Under the pieces are notes generated by a model. That model did not search any database, was not told where the DNA came from, and saw only the letters and a list, made by a program, of their open reading frames with translations. 64,000 nucleotides of DNA from Cytophagaceae bacterium ABcell3. Its GTDB lineage: Bacteria; Bacteroidota; Bacteroidia; Cytophagales; Cytophagaceae. The position numbers were made by a program, and so were the translations under genes. The stretch covers positions 766,584-830,583 of the forward strand of contig CP133159.1 of the NCBI GenBank assembly GCA_030913385.1, in the 5' to 3' direction. Of this stretch, positions 17,802 through 27,599 are shown in pieces (position 1 is the stretch's first letter; each line of letters begins with the position of its first letter).

Positions 17802-18449
17802 TTATTTTTTTCTGTATTTAAAGATTTCGTTTTTTATTTCAGCGTTTGCCGAGTCCAATGAAGTAGTCCATTCATAGTATAATTCTTTATTCCTAAAATC
17901 TGAATTTAATTCACAGTAATATGGAAATGTTGCTTCACAAAAGATCTTAATTCTAAATTTATCCTTTTCATCATTAATCATATTTTCTATAATAATGGTC
18001 GGATTGTCATTCATATTATCTTCATAGTAAGCAACAAGATTATTCTCTAAGTCAAAATTTATAGTGAAAAAATAATTCTTAATTTCTTGATGGTTATTTT
18101 TCGGAAATATCCAGTATCCCCAACATGGTGAACCGCAAGAATAGCTAATTCCAATTAAACTGTCATTTTCCCATCGGAATGTTCCTTGTTTCCTAAAATC
18201 ATCTTCTTGATAAACTATTTTTCGCTCATATTCTTCGCCTTTCCATATTAAAGAATCAACTAGGTCAAGTTCTCCATAAATAGTAATTCGTGTTCCCTTC
18301 GGAGTCAAGGTATCAAACAAAATTCTGGTATTTATATCTTGTTGTATTTGCTTCTCAAGTATATTATCCGACTGTTCGGAGTGAGAACAGGCAAAAAGTA
18401 AAGTTAAAATTATTATAACGGTTGCGGTTTCTTTCATCTTGTATGGCAC
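17802..18449 (-). CDS. Cassette lipoprotein, hypothetical
   Basis: A 215-residue protein with a lipoprotein signal: hydrophobic VIIILTLLFAC with Cys21. The mature part has no recognised domain; it contains CGSPCWGYW and several aromatic/acidic stretches. ATG at MKETATV (12 nt downstream) is an alternative start and would sit farther from the attC core. It is the only gene of its cassette. Confidence 0.7.
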   Translation of the reverse strand: MPYKMKETATVIIILTLLFACSHSEQSDNILEKQIQQDINTRILFDTLTPKGTRITIYGELDLVDSLIWKGEEYERKIVYQEDDFRKQGTFRWENDSLIGISYSCGSPCWGYWIFPKNNHQEIKNYFFTINFDLENNLVAYYEDNMNDNPTIIIENMINDEKDKFRIKIFCEATFPYYCELNSDFRNKELYYEWTTSLDSANAEIKNEIFKYRKK

Positions 18450-18579
18450 CTAACGGTTTGCGTGTATGTGCAGTAGCGGATTAGAAGCACTTTCCTGTCC
18501 GTTTAGCACAAAGTTTCTTAAAAGCACAGACCTTCGATTTACCACTTCACCCGCTATTGCCACATACACGCTGTTAGGC
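18446..18579 (-). other. attC-like site
   Basis: R'' GCACCTAAC and R' GTTAGGC. Arms GCGTGTATGTGCAGTAGCGG and CCGCTATTGCCACATACACG are strongly complementary. One of the clearest sites in the window. Confidence 0.9.
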
Positions 18580-18638
18580 AATCGTGCTTCTTTTTCGTCC
18601 GCTTGTTTGTCGGTCGTTTTGGTCGTGCGTTTGGAAAG

Positions 18639-18708
18639 ACACACTCTTTGCCAAGCTTGGGTTTGAGCCTTGGCTGGTGCGGCTTGGCAATGTGTGTGGC
18701 TGTTGAGC
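18639..18708. other. Degenerate attC-like hairpin
   Basis: ACACACTCTTTGCCAAGC pairs with GCTTGGCAATGTGTGT, followed by GTTGAGC. No R'' YAAC is visible on the left, so it may be a decayed or half site. Confidence 0.45.
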
Positions 18709-19432
18709 GTTGGATTATACATCATCAAATTCTTGAATTATGTTTTGAGCTTCAACGGGATTTCCAAAACCTATTATGCTTTCAATAATTGTTGAGAGAC
18801 CCAATCTGTCTTTTGTCTTATATGCCAAGAGATATAGCAATGCTTCAGATGTCAAAAGAATAAATCTTTTAATGTCAGTGTTCCATGTAATTTCATTTAT
18901 AAAGCTATCAAAGTTGGACTTGAAAGAATTGCTCACGATAATGAACCCAATTTTTTTATATCCTTCCTTTTGAAGCTTTGGGCAATAATGATTGATATAT
19001 TCTTTTATTGCTCTGTCATCAACACCTAAACTATATCCGTTTGTATAGGCCTTGGCATCAACAATAAATGCAGTATTCTCTTCTCTTAATCTTAAAATTG
19101 CATCTGGATTTCTACCACTACCTTGACCTAAGATTTCAACTTCAAAATCTAGTTGTTTAAAAATTTCGGCTACAAGTTTTTCATATTCACTCCCTTTAGA
19201 TGAGGCTGACTTGTCTGTCTGATTTCCTAATTCAATTAACTTAGATACTTTGGGTATTAAGTAATCTGATAGCTTGTGGATAATTCGGAGATCATTGTGC
19301 CACCCATTTCGGGCCATGTTGTGCCACCCATTTCGGACGTCATTGTGCCAGTTTATAGCTAGCCCTTGAGCATTGTTTCGGAGATCATTGTGCCACTTTC
19401 CATAATACTTATTAGTCTTGCCATAAAAAGCA

Positions 19433-20983
19433 ATGGCAGGTCAACGATTGGACATTATGGAAATACTTCAAATAATTCAATTAAAGAAAAAAGGAATGAG
19501 CAATCGTCAGATTGCCTCTGCCCTTGGAATTAGCCGCAATACGGTCAATTCCTATTTTAAAACCTTCAAAGAGCACCAGCTCAGCATTGAAGACCTTGAA
19601 GGGCTTACTGAGACTGATTTGGCCGACCTCTTCCCTAAAGCGGACTATAAAGATAGCACTCGCTACGAGCAGCTAATTAAATGCTTTCCTTATTTCCAAA
19701 AAGAGCTTAATAAGCCCGGCTGTACCTTGCAGGTACTTTGGCATGAATATCTCAGTAAACATGCTGATGGTTACCGCTATACACAATTTGTCACTTATTA
19801 CAACCAGTGGAGCAATGCAAAGAATGGTAGTGGAATATTAATACATAAGGCAGCAGAGAAGCTTTATGTGGATTTTGCAGGTAAAAAACTCAGCTATGTT
19901 GACCGAAGCACCGGTGAAGTAAAAGGAGCTGAAGTATTCGTAGCAATCCTTCCCTGCAGTCAATATACCTATGTTCAGGCGGTTGAAAGTCAAAAAAGGG
20001 AAGATTTCATCTCCTGTCTCAATGGATGCTTGCAATGGCTTGGAGGAGTACCTAAAGCTATTGTGTCAGACAACTTGAAAGCGGCAGTTAGCAAAGGGCA
20101 TAAATATGCTCCGGTGATTAATAAAACACTCAAATCACTCGCCTTGCACTATAAATGCGTAATAGACCCCACAAGGCCATATCATCCACAAGATAAAGCC
20201 CTGGTAGAAGGAGCTGTAAAGCTCGTTTATCAAAGGATTTATTACCCTTTATCAAAACACACCTTTTTTAGCCTCAAAGAGCTCAATGATGCCATTGCTG
20301 AACAATTAATTAGCTACAATGACAAATACTGTTTTCAAACCAGTAGGGTGACCCGAAAGCAGCGTTTTCAGGAAATCGAAAAGGAGTTCTTGGCTCCTTT
20401 GCCTTCGTCCCCATACCTGATAAAAAACTATAAAAGAGCTAAGGTTCAGAAGATTGGCCATGTCTTTTTAAGTGAAGACAGAAACTATTACAGTGTTCCT
20501 CACCGGTATATAGGTCAACATGTCGAAGTTCAATATGACGCTTGTAATGTTGAGGTATTCTTCAATAAAGAACGCGTTGCCTCCCATAGAAGAAGTTATA
20601 AGGCAGGCGGGTATAGCACTGTAAAAGAGCATCTACCTTCTAGCCATCAGGCTTATAACGATTGGAATCCGGAGTACTTTATCCAAAAAGCTGAAAAAGT
20701 CGGCAGGTATACCTGTGATTATATTACCAGGTTAATCAGCCAATACAATTATCCTGAGCTAGCCTATAAACAAGCACAAGGCATTTTGTCATTCTTGAAG
20801 GCTTACTCTGCAGAAAGACTAGAAAGTGCTTGTAAACGAGCCTTGCAGTACCATAAGGCCAGCTACAAGACTATTGATCGAATACTGAAAAACAACTTGG
20901 ACCAAGAGGCAAATTTTACCTGCAACCTCCAAAGTAACACGCCTGACCATGATAATATCAGGGGAGCTTCTAACTACATATAA
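19433..20983 (+). CDS. istA: IS21 transposase IstA
   Basis: A 516-residue DDE transposase. The N-terminus has a helix-turn-helix (MSNRQIASALGISRNTVNSYF). The catalytic core includes LYVDFAGKKL (first Asp), VSDNLKAAV (second Asp) and HPQDKALVEGAVK (Glu). Full length for IstA and located upstream of istB. Confidence 0.93.
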   Translation: MAGQRLDIMEILQIIQLKKKGMSNRQIASALGISRNTVNSYFKTFKEHQLSIEDLEGLTETDLADLFPKADYKDSTRYEQLIKCFPYFQKELNKPGCTLQVLWHEYLSKHADGYRYTQFVTYYNQWSNAKNGSGILIHKAAEKLYVDFAGKKLSYVDRSTGEVKGAEVFVAILPCSQYTYVQAVESQKREDFISCLNGCLQWLGGVPKAIVSDNLKAAVSKGHKYAPVINKTLKSLALHYKCVIDPTRPYHPQDKALVEGAVKLVYQRIYYPLSKHTFFSLKELNDAIAEQLISYNDKYCFQTSRVTRKQRFQEIEKEFLAPLPSSPYLIKNYKRAKVQKIGHVFLSEDRNYYSVPHRYIGQHVEVQYDACNVEVFFNKERVASHRRSYKAGGYSTVKEHLPSSHQAYNDWNPEYFIQKAEKVGRYTCDYITRLISQYNYPELAYKQAQGILSFLKAYSAERLESACKRALQYHKASYKTIDRILKNNLDQEANFTCNLQSNTPDHDNIRGASNYI

Positions 20984-21010
20984 ACTATTTAACATCAAAA
21001 CAATACATAA

Positions 21011-21745
21011 ATGAACCAACACAACACAGTAGAAAAACTTCGGCAGATGCAACTTTCGTCTATGGCAACCCTATATCATCAAGCCATAACCGAGAACCTG
21101 TATAAAGACATGAGCACGGATGAATTCATGACCTTGCTTGTTGATAATGAATGGGAAGAACGCCAAAGAAAAAAGATCGCCAGGCTAATCAAACTGGCCG
21201 GTTTTAGAACGGATGCTTCTGCAAACAATATTGATTACCAAAGCAATAGAAGCCTTGATAAAACTTTTTTACAGCGGCTCTTTACCTTAAACTTTATAAA
21301 GAACAAAGAGAACATCATTGCTACAGGCCCTACAGGTGTAGGAAAGAGTTACATCGCCCAAGCTATTGGAAATCATGCTTGTCAAATGTTATATAAAACC
21401 CGCTATTATATAGCCGCAAGGTTCTTTGATCAAGCTAAACTAGCCAAATTAAACGGTACATACATTAAGCTTTTGAATCAGTTGCATAAAACGCCTCTTT
21501 TAATCCTTGATGACTTTGGGCTACATGCAATGGATCAGTTTGATAGACAAATACTTTTAGATCTTATAGAAGAAAGGCATCAGAGAGCTTCTACCATATT
21601 TTGTTCTCAAATACCAGTAAGTAAATGGCATGAACTAATAGGTGAAGGAACCATTGCTGATGCTATTTTAGACCGTGTTGTCTACTCCTCTCACAGGTTA
21701 GACTTGCAAGGTGAATCATTGCGTAAAAAACAAAACTTGAACTAG
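21011..21745 (+). CDS. istB: IS21 helper ATPase IstB
   Basis: A 244-residue AAA+ helper with Walker A GPTGVGKSYIAQAIG and Walker B LLILDDFGLH; RQILLDLIEERHQRASTIFCSQ follows. It assists IstA in target selection. Starts 27 nt after istA. Confidence 0.94.
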   Translation: MNQHNTVEKLRQMQLSSMATLYHQAITENLYKDMSTDEFMTLLVDNEWEERQRKKIARLIKLAGFRTDASANNIDYQSNRSLDKTFLQRLFTLNFIKNKENIIATGPTGVGKSYIAQAIGNHACQMLYKTRYYIAARFFDQAKLAKLNGTYIKLLNQLHKTPLLILDDFGLHAMDQFDRQILLDLIEERHQRASTIFCSQIPVSKWHELIGEGTIADAILDRVVYSSHRLDLQGESLRKKQNLN

Positions 21746-22607
21746 AGAAATTATATTCGTAATCTTGTACTGGAAAGTGGCACTATATCCTCCGAAATAA
21801 CTGGCACCATATCACCGAAATAACCAGCTTGAAAGAAGGATTTATTGTAATAATAGTTTCTTCCTCAATATCCGCTATTTTTGGTTCTTTCTTTTTTGCT
21901 ACTGGTTTGTTGGGATTCCCTTTGAAGTTCCAAAAAGCATGTTCTGCATCCCAATTCGATATTTCCTTTTTGGTGTAATCCTTTAGATGTTTTTTTATCT
22001 CTTGGTTAAGTTGATAGAAATAGTAGTATGATTCTTTTTGGCTAGACTTTTCCTCCCATATCTCGAGTTCAATGTATGCGTTAATCAAAGAAGTATAAAG
22101 TATCGGCCATGATGAATGATCTTGAATCTGCCAGAAGTAGGATAGAAAGTAACCTACTGATCCAGGATTTGGAGCTTTACGTTTGTCTTTTGCCTTATTA
22201 AAGATAGTTAAACAGTAATTCTCAAGAGTGTCAATTTTTTCAAGAGCATTGTTTAAATTGGATGGCTTTAAAATACACTCTTTTAAAATCTTGGTTAGTT
22301 TGTCAATTTGTGTTTCACTGTATTTGACTAATTGATTAAAAAACATTTGACCCTTCGTTGCAGTGAAACCCCAAAGATTGTTTCGTTTGTTAAAACTATC
22401 AATATTCGTTTTGAATTCGAAAATATTTACAGTCCCAACTTGAAACTGCTCTACAATTGATTTTAATTCTACAATTGCTTTAAGTCTGGATTCATCAATA
22501 TTGGGTAATTCGTTACCTTTTGTGTCTAAAACACGTTTTTCAGTTTTGATATAATTATCCCATATCGCCTCAATTTTGTTTACTTTATCTTTATCAATCA
22601 TAATTAC

Positions 22608-24149
22608 TTAATTTATTTGCTTTAGACCGTAGAATTTTACGATATTCTCTTTCAGTTTTTCGGCCAAAAGTTCTGTTTGATCAAAACGGATTTGTTTAAT
22701 GCTCCTTAGATTAAAACCAACTATTTTATCTTGTTCTTCTTGCACAGATTCATCAAGTATTAAAATGAAATTGTTATTGATCTGACCAATTGCTTTATCT
22801 CTACCCATAATGAAACCAATTTCATGATAAACATTAGGACGAGCGTATGTCAAGTTCCCAATGAGCATACCACAATTAGAAATCATATTAAGAATACGTT
22901 CGTTAATATCATATGATGTACCATCTTCAAACCAATCTACTCTTTCAGCCTTTATCTTAATTTTCAGTTTATATTCTGTGTTTATTTCTGTGCAAACCCG
23001 ATCAATAATTCTAAAGTGATTCTCAGTGACAGGTTTTCCGAATGGCATTGATACAAATATCTTTCTGCTTTTTGATTTTATTATCTTGTCAAATACTTTG
23101 GTTAAGTCTTTTGGGTTTAAATAATCAATTTCGGTAATGTGATTAGTGAGAACCCATTGATAGAAACTTGGAATTACAACATCATTGTCTTGTCGAAGTT
23201 GGAAGAACAAAAAAGCAGCGAGTAGGCCATCATTCTTTGAGTTCTTTAAACTACTAGTCTTGCTATAAAGAGCATTTACGTCTGTTAATGCATGTTTAAA
23301 TCTTTTGATTGAATTCTCACTATCAGTTAGGATTTTCTCCTCAATCAAAAACTTGAATAACTTTAAAAAAGTACTTGCATATTCATCTTCTTTCCCTGAT
23401 AATGATTTAAAAGAATTGTGCACGCTATCCAATAAATCAAAGTCTATGTTTCGATACAGTTTTCTTGCGAAATAGTAGTGTTGCCCAAACGAAGCACTTT
23501 CCTTTAAAGTATCATCTGGATATGCCTTGGAGTTTTCAAGAATGAGCCTTGTACTATGTTCTAGTCCAACTGGGATTGACTTTGAATTGATGTTGTGAAA
23601 AATGACTCGACTATAATCTGATTTCTCTGAGGTTCTTCTAAATAGAATAATGCAAAACGGGGTGTTGATGTCCTTAAAATGTGGTTCTGCATTAGTTGCG
23701 CTTATTCTATGGTTCCCATCAATGCGAGTAAATGGTTTGGGATCTTTATTTTTAAACGCTGAATCAGGAACACTAACGGTAACTCTCCTGAAAAAATCGT
23801 ACACTCGAGTGTCTTCTTTTTTCTTGGTTTTATTGGTACTGCATTGAATAGAGAAGTTTTTGAATTTCAGTTTAAAGTTTTCACCTAAACCAAATTTCTC
23901 GTAAAGTTCTTTTACTGAATCATTTTCATCAAGCGAATCAACAAGCTCAGCACCAAGGATAACTTCTGGGAAAAATAAAAACTTGCTATCATTCAAGAAA
24001 TCAACCACTTCTTGTTTATGTGTCTTGATTAAATTTCTTTGGAAGCTTTCATCAAAATCGGAAACATCATGCAATTCTCCCAACTTTGCAAAACCTCTTA
24101 TACAAAGAAAATTACCTAATGATGTATCTAATACTCCTCTTAATTCCAT
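22608..24149 (-). CDS. DGQHR-like protein fused to NDT/TIR-like domain
   Basis: A 513-residue two-domain protein. The N-terminal part resembles DGQHR/DndB-like or ParB-like domains (FTRIDGNHRISATNAEPHF, and a helical region after it). From about residue 365 a nucleoside-2-deoxyribosyltransferase/TIR-like fold begins: RKIFVSMPFGK, then DWFEDG, ILNMISNCGMLIGNLTYARPNVYHEIGFIMGRDKA. Domains of this second type serve as NAD- or nucleotide-hydrolysing effectors in several phage-defence systems; activity here is inferred. It starts 3 nt after the HsdS-like gene and ends 6 nt before the nuclease gene, so the three form one operon. Confidence 0.75.
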   Translation of the reverse strand: MELRGVLDTSLGNFLCIRGFAKLGELHDVSDFDESFQRNLIKTHKQEVVDFLNDSKFLFFPEVILGAELVDSLDENDSVKELYEKFGLGENFKLKFKNFSIQCSTNKTKKKEDTRVYDFFRRVTVSVPDSAFKNKDPKPFTRIDGNHRISATNAEPHFKDINTPFCIILFRRTSEKSDYSRVIFHNINSKSIPVGLEHSTRLILENSKAYPDDTLKESASFGQHYYFARKLYRNIDFDLLDSVHNSFKSLSGKEDEYASTFLKLFKFLIEEKILTDSENSIKRFKHALTDVNALYSKTSSLKNSKNDGLLAAFLFFQLRQDNDVVIPSFYQWVLTNHITEIDYLNPKDLTKVFDKIIKSKSRKIFVSMPFGKPVTENHFRIIDRVCTEINTEYKLKIKIKAERVDWFEDGTSYDINERILNMISNCGMLIGNLTYARPNVYHEIGFIMGRDKAIGQINNNFILILDESVQEEQDKIVGFNLRSIKQIRFDQTELLAEKLKENIVKFYGLKQIN

Positions 24150-24152
24150 AGG

Positions 24153-25472
24153 CTAAGGTTTTAATATCATTTCCTCAACTTGAAGTCTAACATTTTCAAG
24201 AACTGCATTCGCCTCCTGTGCTAAACGTTGTGCTTCATACCTTCTGCGGTTCGCTTCGAGTCCAATTTCTATTTGTTTTTCTATTGGCGGCAGGACAATA
24301 GATTGACCTAAATATTCTCCCATAATCAAGTTACGGATACCATTAGTTTGACTCTGCATGATTTCTGTAATCTTAATATTATGTATGGTTTTCAAAAAGC
24401 AGAATAAATACTCAGGCGAAACCTTGCTTTCATCTACTCTGATTTTGTGAATGAAATTGCTAAAACAAATAGTGTTGTTACTACAGATATCTTCAGTTAA
24501 TAATGCGATTCGACCAACAGGCTGATCAGGGCTACCCCCTGATTTTTCTATGAGTAGGTCATTTGACTGAATGTCCAGTTTCTTAAGTTTGTCATTTTTG
24601 ATTAGTCTGAATTTCACTCTGTCATTCTCTAGTTTGAGGTTATAGAGGTTGTCAAATTCAGTTGCTCTGATAACTAAGCATTTTGAATAATCATCTTCTT
24701 TTACCGTAGAATTTTCATCAAGTCCCCAATCGCCAGCAATTGATTGAATAAGTAATTGCTTTAAAGGGCTTTTTGGAAATTTTGACTTTTCGATTGATTT
24801 GAAAAGATTTTGGGAATGTGTGTCAAATAGTTTTGGGTCAAAGCGTTTTCCTGACACTTTTTGAAACGAAGTAGTAAACATTCTGGCCTCAATGCTGACA
24901 TCCTTCTCAGGTAAAACAATTCCAAGTTCTTTTAAGAGATATTTGTCAATTCCATCAATCAAAGATTTAGCTTCTAAGAGCTTCTTTGATTTTAATGCTC
25001 GAGCATCATTAATAATATTTACAACATCATATATTATATTTTCAGATGGCACAGGGATTAAAAGTTTAGCAAAAACATCGGGGTCTAACCTTCTTCTTCC
25101 TGTTGATCCAGTGGTTTTGCCTTTGACTTGATTATAAACATAATCCGTTAAAAACATGAAGAACAAGTATTGTGGATCAATAGAAGGGGTTTCTACAACG
25201 TAAAACTCTGTTGATGTAAATGCAAATGAATGGCCATGTAGGTCTTTCGCTTCAATATATTTCTTATTGAACACGCTGGGTTCAATTCTCGCAAAAAGAA
25301 TATCATTAGGATAGATAACACTTCTTCCCGCGACTTCTTTGTATGGCCGCATTACAACTTCAACAATTTCATGTGAGTGCTCATCAGTTTGAGGTAAACC
25401 CACATATGGCACAAGCTTATCAGGATCAAACTTTGGTCTAGGTCTTGTTGGATTAACTACTGCAATATCCAA
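24153..25472 (-). CDS. HsdS-like specificity subunit, N-terminus cut by IS
   Basis: A 439-residue protein with the type I restriction specificity layout: two target-recognition regions (ending around LIPVPSENI and IVLPPIEKQIEIG) each followed by a helical spacer (KKLLEAKSLIDGIDKYLLKEL; ANRRRYEAQRLAQEANAVLENV). The TTG start falls in the terminal repeat of the adjacent IS4-like element, and the first native residues DIAVVNPTRPRP are what normally follow ten to twenty residues in HsdS, so the true N-terminus was removed. No hsdM or hsdR is present in the window. Confidence 0.8.
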   Translation of the reverse strand: MDIAVVNPTRPRPKFDPDKLVPYVGLPQTDEHSHEIVEVVMRPYKEVAGRSVIYPNDILFARIEPSVFNKKYIEAKDLHGHSFAFTSTEFYVVETPSIDPQYLFFMFLTDYVYNQVKGKTTGSTGRRRLDPDVFAKLLIPVPSENIIYDVVNIINDARALKSKKLLEAKSLIDGIDKYLLKELGIVLPEKDVSIEARMFTTSFQKVSGKRFDPKLFDTHSQNLFKSIEKSKFPKSPLKQLLIQSIAGDWGLDENSTVKEDDYSKCLVIRATEFDNLYNLKLENDRVKFRLIKNDKLKKLDIQSNDLLIEKSGGSPDQPVGRIALLTEDICSNNTICFSNFIHKIRVDESKVSPEYLFCFLKTIHNIKITEIMQSQTNGIRNLIMGEYLGQSIVLPPIEKQIEIGLEANRRRYEAQRLAQEANAVLENVRLQVEEMILKP

Positions 25473-26939
25473 TGTCGTTTAGTTAAGCTTTTCTTGTTGT
25501 ATTGGTAAGATATTTTTTTGTAAATTGTGAGGGTATATAGGGACTAATAAAAACTCTGACTATAGAGAAGAACTAACCAAACATATCAGCCATGAGATTA
25601 ACTGTAAAGAGTTCATTAGCCGTGTTAAAGACGGCTGTGAAAGGGTATTCTCTAGACAAAGAAAGCTGGATATCAGGAAGTTAATTGTTTTTATCATGTC
25701 TTTTAAGTCAGCATTGCAACGTGATCTTGACAGATTTTACAAAGCAATGTCCAATAGCGATTTTAATATTCGCGAGGTTACTAAAAGCGCCCTTTCTCAG
25801 TCCAGATCCAAGCTAAATCCATGGGCATTTGTTAGGTTGAACGAAATAAGTGTGGATTTTTTCTACAAAAAGGCCTCCTATTACACATGGCATGGCATGC
25901 GTACTCTTGCTGTTGATGGCACCCGTCTTCAACTTCCAAATCATCCCACAGTAAAAGAAGAATTTGGGGAATATATGTTTGGGCCTAAAGCAAGCACTCC
26001 TCGCTCTATGGCAATGGGTTCTATGCTTTATGATGTACTTAATCACATAACTCTCGATGCAGAAATAGCACCTTATGCTTCAAGCGAAAGAGATTTGCTT
26101 GTACAGCACCTTAAAAAAGTTGAAAAGGGCGATTTGCTCCTTCTGGACAGGGGATATCCTTGTTTTTGGTTGTTTTTTCTGCTTAAAGCCAAGGGGGTAG
26201 AGTTTTGCATAAGGCTTGAGAATGAATGGTGGAAAGAAGTTGAAAGTCTGATGGCCAGCCCTGAACAGGAACGCATAGTGAAGTTTCGGCTCCCTAAAAA
26301 AGACCATGGTAAACTGAGTGAATACCCGGAAATTATCAGTCAAGAAATAGACTGCAGGCTTATAAAAGTAAAGCTTGAAACAGGTGAGACAGAAATACTT
26401 TGTACTTCCCTGACAGATTTAAAAAAATACGATATTGAGGAGTTTAAGCGGCTTTATCATTATCGGTGGAATGAGGAAGAGTGCTATAAATTACTGAAAA
26501 GTCGTCTTGATCTGGAATCTTTTTCTGGAAAAACGGCAAAGGCTGTACGTCAGGATTTTCATGCCAAAGTTTTCCTTTTAACACTATGTGCAGCATATTG
26601 CCATCCTATTGAAGCTAAAGTCCTGGCTGAATATGAGGAGGAGCAAAAGGAACAGGAACAAAAGGAAGAGGAACAGAAAGAAGAGAAAGGAAAAAAGAAG
26701 CGAAAATACCGGCAAAAACCTAATAAGACAAATGCTTTAGCAAACTTAATGGACATGCTTATCCCAATTTTCCTTAAAAGAAAATACCGAAAAGCCGTTA
26801 AAGCATTTGATGATATTGTCTCCAGAACCAAAGAAGTTGTAAGGCCAGACAGAAAAGTAGATCGACCTAAAAAAATAAAAAAACCACACTCGATGAACTA
26901 TAAAAAACTGTGACCATTATCACTAACTAAACGACATTG
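25470..26939 (+). mobile_element. IS4-like insertion sequence without target duplication
   Basis: Terminal inverted repeats CAATGTCGTTTAGTTA at both ends. The flanks (…GCAATATC / CTTTGTTAT…) share no duplication, and the neighbours are truncated HsdS and zeta-toxin genes, so a deletion joined the two sides after or during insertion. Confidence 0.87.
25696..26913 (+). CDS. IS4-family transposase
   Basis: A 405-residue DDE transposase. LAVDGTRLQLP carries the first Asp, LLLLDRGYPCFW the second, and YHYRWNEEECYKLLKSRLDLE the YREK signature with catalytic Glu. A lysine/glutamate-rich low-complexity stretch (EEEQKEQEQKEEEQKEEKGKK) lies near the C-terminus. The reading frame may extend upstream of this ATG. 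Confidence 0.92.
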   Translation: MSFKSALQRDLDRFYKAMSNSDFNIREVTKSALSQSRSKLNPWAFVRLNEISVDFFYKKASYYTWHGMRTLAVDGTRLQLPNHPTVKEEFGEYMFGPKASTPRSMAMGSMLYDVLNHITLDAEIAPYASSERDLLVQHLKKVEKGDLLLLDRGYPCFWLFFLLKAKGVEFCIRLENEWWKEVESLMASPEQERIVKFRLPKKDHGKLSEYPEIISQEIDCRLIKVKLETGETEILCTSLTDLKKYDIEEFKRLYHYRWNEEECYKLLKSRLDLESFSGKTAKAVRQDFHAKVFLLTLCAAYCHPIEAKVLAEYEEEQKEQEQKEEEQKEEKGKKKRKYRQKPNKTNALANLMDMLIPIFLKRKYRKAVKAFDDIVSRTKEVVRPDRKVDRPKKIKKPHSMNYKKL

Positions 26940-27349
26940 CCTTTGTTATACCTTCTCCTTATAACTTGCTCAGGAATATTATGTCCTCCCTCTCTAACCC
27001 GTTCTTTTACTCTTTCTATTGCAAGTTCCTGAGAGTTGAGCCAAAAGTACAACAAGGTCACCTCATATCCACTTTCTTTTGCCCGTTTTACAGTATTAAC
27101 GTAACTTCTGGTAGATAAAGTTGTCTCAAAGGCAAAATCAGCTTTAATTCTCATCAAATCATCAATCCTCTCCAACATAATCCTTCCGGCTTCTAAAGAA
27201 ACTTTTTCTGGCTGAAATGGAGAAAGTCCTTTTGCAATTTCATCTGCATTTACAAATTCCTTACAATTAAGTATTTCAGGAAGTATATTATAGGAAGCAG
27301 TTGTTTTTCCTGCTCCGTTACATCCAGAAATTATATAAAGATTTGGCAT
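26927..27349 (-). pseudogene. Zeta-toxin family kinase, C-terminus removed by IS
   Basis: The N-terminal ~135 residues match zeta-toxin-type kinases: Walker A ISGCNGAGKTTAS, NADEIAKGLSPF, FAFETTLSTRSYV and VRERVREGGHNIPEQVIRRRYNKG. Related proteins phosphorylate UDP-sugars. The frame runs into the IS4-like element after about RRRYNKG and stops 3 codons later, losing the tail. No antitoxin is seen beside it; it starts 44 nt left of an attC-like core. Confidence 0.82.
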
Positions 27350-27392
27350 TCAGCTGTTATTTTTGACTAAAGTACGATTTTTTCTGCATAGG

Positions 27393-27519
27393 GCATAACG
27401 TCAGGCTATGAGAGGCCGCAGTTTATGTACGCCAACCTCGAAGCCTTGTAAAGCTTAAATATAACGATTAACAGGGAAAAGTCAACGATCCCTGCGGTCT
27501 CTTATAGCTATTGTTGTAC
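27393..27519 (-). other. attC-like site
   Basis: R'' CATAAC, R' GTTGTAC. Arms GGCTATGAGAGGCCGCAG and CTGCGGTCTCTTATAGCT. Nearly identical in sequence to the two sites at 50183 and 50760. An IS91-recombinase module begins immediately to the right. Confidence 0.9.
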
Positions 27520-27599
27520 TAAACCTACGGTAGTTTTTGAAAGCAGCGAATAAAGGTTAACTTTTTATCAAAGTAAATTTTCACTTTAAATTAATTACC

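Larger units (their letters stand above)
19277..21826 (+). mobile_element. IS21-family insertion sequence
   Basis: A 5-bp duplication GCTTG flanks it (19272-19276, 21827-21831). Ends read TGGATAATTCGGAGATCATT and, inward from the right, TGGTTATTTCGGTGATATGG, with multiple internal copies of TGTGCCAC-CATTTCGG-like repeats as in IS21 ends. Encodes IstA and IstB. It splits the restriction-like nuclease gene. Confidence 0.92.
18715..22601 (-). pseudogene. PD-(D/E)XK restriction endonuclease-like gene, split by IS21
   Basis: Two ORFs join in frame once the IS21 element and one 5-bp duplication are removed (…NPSFK + LSDYLIPKVSK…). The rebuilt protein is about 450 residues. Its C-terminal part has a PD-(D/E)XK-type core: GSEYEKLVAEIFKQLDFEVE, GRNPDAILRL, AFIVDAKAY (D...D-x-K) and a following helix. 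The N-terminal half is helical and unrecognised. It is the third gene of an operon after the DGQHR/NDT fusion (6-nt gap) and the HsdS-like gene, so it is the likely nuclease of that system, now inactivated. Confidence 0.8.

Noticed and set aside
18450-18728. 92-aa minus-strand ORF upstream of the lipoprotein gene
   Set aside because: It lies almost entirely over an attC-like site and a second hairpin, so it is non-coding structure read as an ORF.
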